This document shows, one piece after another, positions 7,527-10,459 of a stretch of DNA of 10,459 nucleotides. The stretch spans positions 1 to 10,459 of the forward strand of contig CAZUVT010000072.1 of NCBI GenBank assembly GCA_964623925.1. Reading direction: 5' to 3'. Position numbers and translations under genes: made by a program. Under the pieces are notes generated by a model. It worked only from the letters and a program-made list of their open reading frames with translations. It searched no databases and was not told the origin of the DNA. Position 1 is the first letter of the stretch. The number at the start of each line of letters is the position of its first letter. Source of the stretch: CATJXY01 sp964623925. GTDB taxonomy: Bacteria; Bacillota_I; Bacilli_A; Erysipelotrichales; Erysipelotrichaceae.

Positions 7527-8585
7527 TTAAAATGTTCTGATCTCATCCACCTTATTCTGATCCAGTCTTTTGATCATTTCTACCATTAATTTAATTGTAT
7601 TGATGTAATCATCATAATGGATCATGGAAGTCGGGGTATGGGCATAACGGGAAGGGACATTGATCAAAAGAACCGGCATTCCGCTTTTGGTATGCTGGAA
7701 TTCGGATGCATCCGTTCCGCCATGCTTCATAATAGATACCTGATAAGGAATATTGCATTCTTCTGCAACGGAGACTGCAAACTTTAATAATTTGCGATTG
7801 GAAATCGTATGAGAATCCATGAGGCATAGTTCCGGGCCTTTTCCTAGCGTGATTCCCTCATGAGGAGCACCATTCATATCATCGGCTGTTCCTACATCAA
7901 TTGAGAAAGCGAGGTCGGCATTGGAAAGATATCCAAGTGTTTTAGCGCCTCGTGTTCCAACTTCTTCTTGTACTGAGCCACCGCCGATAAAAGTATTCGG
8001 ATGATCTTCATTTTTCAAGGCTTCCATGATGCGGAAAGAAACAGCACATCCGATCCGGTTATCCCAAGCTTTGTTGACCAGATATTTTTTGTCATTTCCG
8101 AGTTGTGTGAAATTGCCTTTTGGAACGATAAAATCACCGACTTGTATGCCGAGTTTGAGGACTTCTTCTTTGCTGGTGCATCCGACATCCAGAACTAATT
8201 GTTCGATATCAGGGAATTCTTTTCCAAAGGATCCCGGGCCTAATGCACAAAGGGCATCGATCGGGCCTTTGTCTGTGAGGATCGTAAAATGCTGAGACAA
8301 GATTCCGGTAATAAAGAAGAAACCGCAACGTGAAAATTTGATGAAGCCATCTGAGGTGATATGGCGTACGATTAAACCGACTTCATCCATGTGTCCGACT
8401 GCCAAGATGCGCGGGCCTGTTCCGTTTAATGTAGCCATGAGCGATCCCAAATGATCACATTCGATCTGATCGGCAACTCCGCTATATTTTTTGCGAAGAT
8501 AATTTCTGACTGCTTCTTCGTTTCCCGATGTTCCTTGAATATCGGTGATTTCTCTTAAAAATTCTATTTCTTTTGAATCGATCAT
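7527..8585 (-). CDS. M42-family metallo-aminopeptidase (glutamyl aminopeptidase/FrvX-like)
   Basis: Cytosolic dinuclear-metal aminopeptidase; M42 enzymes usually form large tetrahedral dodecamers that trim short peptides. It has 352 residues, normal for the family. Metal ligands and catalytic residues are all visible: GHMDEVG with His65 and Asp67, AWDNRIG with Asp175 bridging, QEEVGTRGA with Glu207 (general base) and Glu208, SIDVG with Asp230, and RYAHTP with His316. Substrate specificity cannot be read from sequence, and some relatives are annotated as endoglucanase by old error. The stretch at 87-100 (CGFFFITGILSQHF) is unlike the usual GGW-x-V-L-x-G-Q-R-V of the family. AAGGAG (8595-8600 on the complement) lies 9 nt before the ATG. 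It is downstream of the RluA-type gene and may be partly cotranscribed with it. Confidence 0.93.
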   Translation of the reverse strand: MIDSKEIEFLREITDIQGTSGNEEAVRNYLRKKYSGVADQIECDHLGSLMATLNGTGPRILAVGHMDEVGLIVRHITSDGFIKFSRCGFFFITGILSQHFTILTDKGPIDALCALGPGSFGKEFPDIEQLVLDVGCTSKEEVLKLGIQVGDFIVPKGNFTQLGNDKKYLVNKAWDNRIGCAVSFRIMEALKNEDHPNTFIGGGSVQEEVGTRGAKTLGYLSNADLAFSIDVGTADDMNGAPHEGITLGKGPELCLMDSHTISNRKLLKFAVSVAEECNIPYQVSIMKHGGTDASEFQHTKSGMPVLLINVPSRYAHTPTSMIHYDDYINTIKLMVEMIKRLDQNKVDEIRTF

Positions 8586-8606
8586 AAGTAAATACTCCTT
8601 TTTGTA

Positions 8607-8635
8607 ATTTTAACAGGGAATGAACAGAGGGACAA
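8607..8635 (-). promoter_or_regulatory. Candidate sigma-A promoter for the M42 peptidase gene
   Basis: Read on the - strand: -35 TTGTCC (complement of 8630-8635), a 17-nt spacer, and -10 TAAAAT (complement of 8607-8612). Transcription would start close to the ribosome binding site at 8595-8600, leaving a very short leader. The -35 match is moderate (4 of 6). Confidence 0.45.
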
Positions 8636-8642
8636 GTTCATT
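8619..8642. repeat. Inverted repeat AATGAAC-N10-GTTCATT
   Basis: Perfect 7-bp arms at 8619-8625 and 8636-8642 around a 10-nt loop. It overlaps the candidate -35 of the M42 gene and starts 5 nt from the stop of the RluA-type gene. With no T-run after it on either strand, it looks more like a possible operator, or a weak RNA hairpin, than a terminator. Confidence 0.4.
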
Positions 8643-8646
8643 ATTA

Positions 8647-9549
8647 TTATTTAAAGAACTTCTTCATATCATTTGGAAGAGGGGCTTCGATCATATTCGG
8701 TAAAAAAGTGATCGGGTCAAGATAAGTAATTTTGGAAGCGTGCAGAGCACAGCGATTAATCAGTGGCGATTCTGTTCCATATAATTCATCTGATAAGATC
8801 GGATTTTTAAGATGCAGCATGCTCAATCGAACCTGATGCGTTCTTCCTGTTTCCAAGGTACATTCTACGATGCTGTATCTCTTATTTCTTTTGAGTGTCT
8901 GATAGCGGGTGACGGCTTCTTTGCCTTCCTCTGCAATCCGCATTCTTCTTGAATCATGTCGGTCTCTTGCGATCTTGATCCTTACCGCACCTTTAAGGGA
9001 ACGAATATTTCCATCGACTACAGCCAAGTAGGTTCGCTTGATTTTATTCTCATTTAAGCAGTGATCAAAAAAGGGCAGGAAAAAAGGAATCTTGCAGAAA
9101 AGGATGCAACCAGTCGTATTCTTGTCTAAGCGATGAACTGCTCGCACCGGGACATCCAGATCATTGCAGCTGTAATAATAACTGATGCCGTTATATAGAG
9201 TTCCGCTTCCGTCTTTGAATTCCGGATAGACGATCATTCTTGCCGGTTTATCGACTATCAAAACACATTCATCCTCATACAGCACATGTAAATTGAAGTA
9301 TTCAGGTTTGAAATCACATTTTTCATCGCTGTTTAAATCAATGATTAATTTATCACCCGGTTCGATCGGATGATCCTGCGTCAGGATCTTGCCATTCAGA
9401 GTCATTTTTCTATTGGAACATAAAAGATATTTGTTCTTTTTGGATTGATGATATAGATCGAGGTAATCATAGACACTTTTATAGGGATCATTCAGTTCAA
9501 ATTGTACTTGAAGGGTATTTTTGACTAATTTCTGTTTCATAGCTTTCAT
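8647..9549 (-). CDS. RluA-family RNA pseudouridine synthase
   Basis: Isomerises selected uridines to pseudouridine in rRNA or tRNA; the target cannot be told from sequence. It has 300 residues, typical. An S4-like RNA-binding region covers about 22-72 (LNGKIL, IEPGDKLII). The catalytic domain starts near YEDECVLIVDKPA (91-103). The signature VHRLDKNTTG (138-147) carries catalytic Asp142. RTYLAVVDG (172-180) and ETGRTHQVR (233-241), SDELYG and ALHA (268-271) complete the RluA motifs. The start is uncertain: ATG at 9549 has only a weak AAGAAG-like site and the in-frame ATG at 9540 (residue 4) is equally possible. Divergent from yqfC across 58 nt; the M42 gene follows on the same strand after 61 nt with no strong terminator between. 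Bacillus YlyB/YhcT and E. coli RluD are relatives, but I do not assign a symbol. Confidence 0.94.
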   Translation of the reverse strand: MKAMKQKLVKNTLQVQFELNDPYKSVYDYLDLYHQSKKNKYLLCSNRKMTLNGKILTQDHPIEPGDKLIIDLNSDEKCDFKPEYFNLHVLYEDECVLIVDKPARMIVYPEFKDGSGTLYNGISYYYSCNDLDVPVRAVHRLDKNTTGCILFCKIPFFLPFFDHCLNENKIKRTYLAVVDGNIRSLKGAVRIKIARDRHDSRRMRIAEEGKEAVTRYQTLKRNKRYSIVECTLETGRTHQVRLSMLHLKNPILSDELYGTESPLINRCALHASKITYLDPITFLPNMIEAPLPNDMKKFFK

Positions 9550-9556
9550 TCTTCTT

Positions 9557-9584
9557 TCATAAGAAATATTTTAAATCATAAAAT
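9557..9584 (+). promoter_or_regulatory. Candidate sigma-E-type sporulation promoter for yqfC-yqfD
   Basis: CATAAAAT (9577-9584) closely resembles the sigma-E -10 consensus CATACAnT. TCATAAG (9557-9563) is a partial match to the KMATATT -35, 13 nt upstream. Start of transcription would be near 9591, just before the AGGGGG ribosome binding site (9596-9601). In B. subtilis yqfCD belong to the mother-cell sigma-E regulon, which supports the reading. The A/T-rich context makes chance matches likely. Confidence 0.4.
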
Positions 9585-9607
9585 AGAAAAAAGAAAGGGG
9601 GAGATCT

Positions 9608-9817
9608 ATGATTACGATCGATTCTGATCAGGTCTTGATTGAACGATTTGAGCGTTTGAGCGAAGTTCAAACTTCAAGGATCGTAGTGCATCATCATGAT
9701 GGAAAATTTGTTATTGAGGGATCAGCCCTGAAAGTCAAATTGTTTTGTAAGGATGAAATCATGATCCAAGGGGAAATAGAGTCTGTGAGGCTGGTGCGAA
9801 ATGAAAAAAATCAATAA
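9608..9817 (+). CDS. yqfC: Sporulation protein YqfC (YabP/YqfC family)
   Basis: Small protein of the YabP/YqfC family, sporulation-associated and found next to yqfD in spore formers; its biochemical role is not known. It has 69 residues, shorter than the roughly 90 of Bacillus, mainly at the N-terminus. The body shows the family's pattern of short beta strands: TSRIVVHHHDGKFVIEG (residues 22-38), SALKVKLFCKDEIMIQGEIESV (39-60, shown here as a family match to the L-x-I-x-x-L-x-x-D-E-I-x-I-x-G-x-I motif). No membrane segment or signal peptide is visible. A strong AGGGGG (9596-9601) lies 6 nt before the ATG. Its end overlaps the start of yqfD by 17 nt, which suggests coupled translation and a two-gene operon. 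Confidence 0.82.
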   Translation: MITIDSDQVLIERFERLSEVQTSRIVVHHHDGKFVIEGSALKVKLFCKDEIMIQGEIESVRLVRNEKNQ

Positions 9818-10459
9818 GTCATATGATTTATGGCAGATCAAAATGCCGCTACTTTCCTTTTATCGGACAGCTCAGATGAAGAATCTTGAAATCAGTGATA
9901 TTTTTGTTGAGGATGAATGGATCTTATTCAGAGCTTCTCCTTTTATGAAAAGAGAAGTGATCAAAGCTTTTCCGAAAGCGGAACTCTTGAAAAGAAAAGG
10001 AGTGATCGGCTACCTCTTTATGCAGATAAGCAGCATGCATAAATGTGTTCTTCTTATTTTTGCGTGCTGTCTCTGGTGTTTTTTATCCCGATGTGTATTT
10101 GATATAGAATATTTTGGAGATAAGGATGCCTTGAAAAAAGAAATTGAATCAGCCGTGTTTGAAAATGTACATCAGATTCCTTTTTTTATGCATGATTTCT
10201 CTGCAAAAGATGTGGAGATGCTGATTAAGGAACGGTTTCAGGATAAGCTTTCATGGCTCGAAGTGGCGCAGGTCGGATCAAAATATCAGGTTTTCTTTGT
10301 GGCAAAGGAAAGGGTCGAAACACCGAAATTGACAAGCGATCCTTTGGTCGCCATGAAAGATGGTATGGTCGTTTATTTTGATGTTGAAAACGGACAGAAA
10401 ATGGTCTCTGTCAATCAAATCGTTTATAAAGGGGATCTTCTTGTCAATAATAATCTTAT
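9801..10459 (+). CDS. yqfD: Sporulation membrane protein YqfD, N-terminal part; 3' end outside window
   Basis: Membrane-anchored sporulation protein of the YqfD family (related to the stage IV group), needed for normal spore development in Bacillus; its mechanism is unclear. The frame is open to the right edge, showing 219 residues of an expected roughly 390-400. Seen: a cytoplasmic N-terminal part (1-80), one hydrophobic segment at about 82-100 (VLLIFACCLWCFLS), then an extracytoplasmic POTRA-like stretch (DIEYFG, KKEIESAVF). A region follows with SWLEV (151-155), VAKERVETP (167-175), LVAMKDGMV (182-190) and VNQIVYKGDLLV (204-215), which matches the conserved family segment V-x-x-G-D-x-L-V. 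Start ATG at 9801 lies inside the yqfC end, with GAGG (9787-9790) 10 nt upstream. In many spore formers phoH and ybeY follow. Confidence 0.85.
   Translation, partial: MKKINKSYDLWQIKMPLLSFYRTAQMKNLEISDIFVEDEWILFRASPFMKREVIKAFPKAELLKRKGVIGYLFMQISSMHKCVLLIFACCLWCFLSRCVFDIEYFGDKDALKKEIESAVFENVHQIPFFMHDFSAKDVEMLIKERFQDKLSWLEVAQVGSKYQVFFVAKERVETPKLTSDPLVAMKDGMVVYFDVENGQKMVSVNQIVYKGDLLVNNNL

Noticed and set aside
8619..8642. The inverted repeat as a terminator of the RluA-type gene
   Set aside because: No T-run follows the stem on the - strand, so intrinsic termination is unlikely; it is kept only as a possible operator.
1..10459. Mobile element, CRISPR array, tRNA or rRNA gene, or horizontally acquired island
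   Set aside because: No transposase or integrase motifs, spaced direct repeats, cloverleaf-like sequences or shifts in base use were seen; every gene is a core gene in tight operons.

Overview
The window is a stretch of core chromosome from a low-to-moderate-GC, probably endospore-forming member of the Bacillota (Firmicutes). Three things point there: Firmicutes-type primosome genes (dnaB of the DnaB/DnaD family followed by the helicase loader dnaI), strong AGGAGG-type ribosome binding sites, and a yqfC-yqfD sporulation pair at the right edge. DnaB/DnaI loaders combined with a short pyruvate kinase that lacks the Bacillus C-terminal extension would fit an Erysipelotrichia-like lineage, but that placement is inference. 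No mobile elements, tRNA or rRNA genes, or CRISPR arrays were seen.

Left region (1-4996, + strand): a packed run of polA (5' end outside the window), mutM, coaE, dnaB and dnaI. Gaps are 2 to 4 nt and coaE and dnaB overlap by an ATGA, so they are very likely co-transcribed. They join DNA repair and synthesis (Pol I, 8-oxoguanine glycosylase), CoA synthesis (dephospho-CoA kinase) and loading of the replicative helicase.

Middle (4997-7526, + strand): a well-formed extended -10 sigma-A-type promoter sits in the gap after dnaI and drives pfkA-pyk, the two irreversible lower-glycolysis kinases, 12 nt apart. Two tandem hairpins after pyk close this unit. The second is flanked by A and T runs and can also terminate the convergent gene from the other side.

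Right (7527-9549, - strand): an RluA-family pseudouridine synthase gene followed by an M42-family metallo-aminopeptidase gene. The peptidase gene has its own candidate promoter, overlapped by a 7-bp inverted repeat. Divergent from the synthase gene, yqfC and yqfD (cut by the window end) start after a 58-nt gap holding a candidate sigma-E-type promoter.

I find no sign of a novel system. All ten genes belong to well-known families. The points worth a second look are local: a degenerate proofreading motif in Pol I, an unusual active-site residue in PfkA, divergent residues in Pyk and the M42 peptidase, extra cysteines in DnaI, and the regulatory sites. Start codons for coaE, pfkA and pyk are placed at the ATG with a proper ribosome binding site rather than at the most upstream in-frame ATG.
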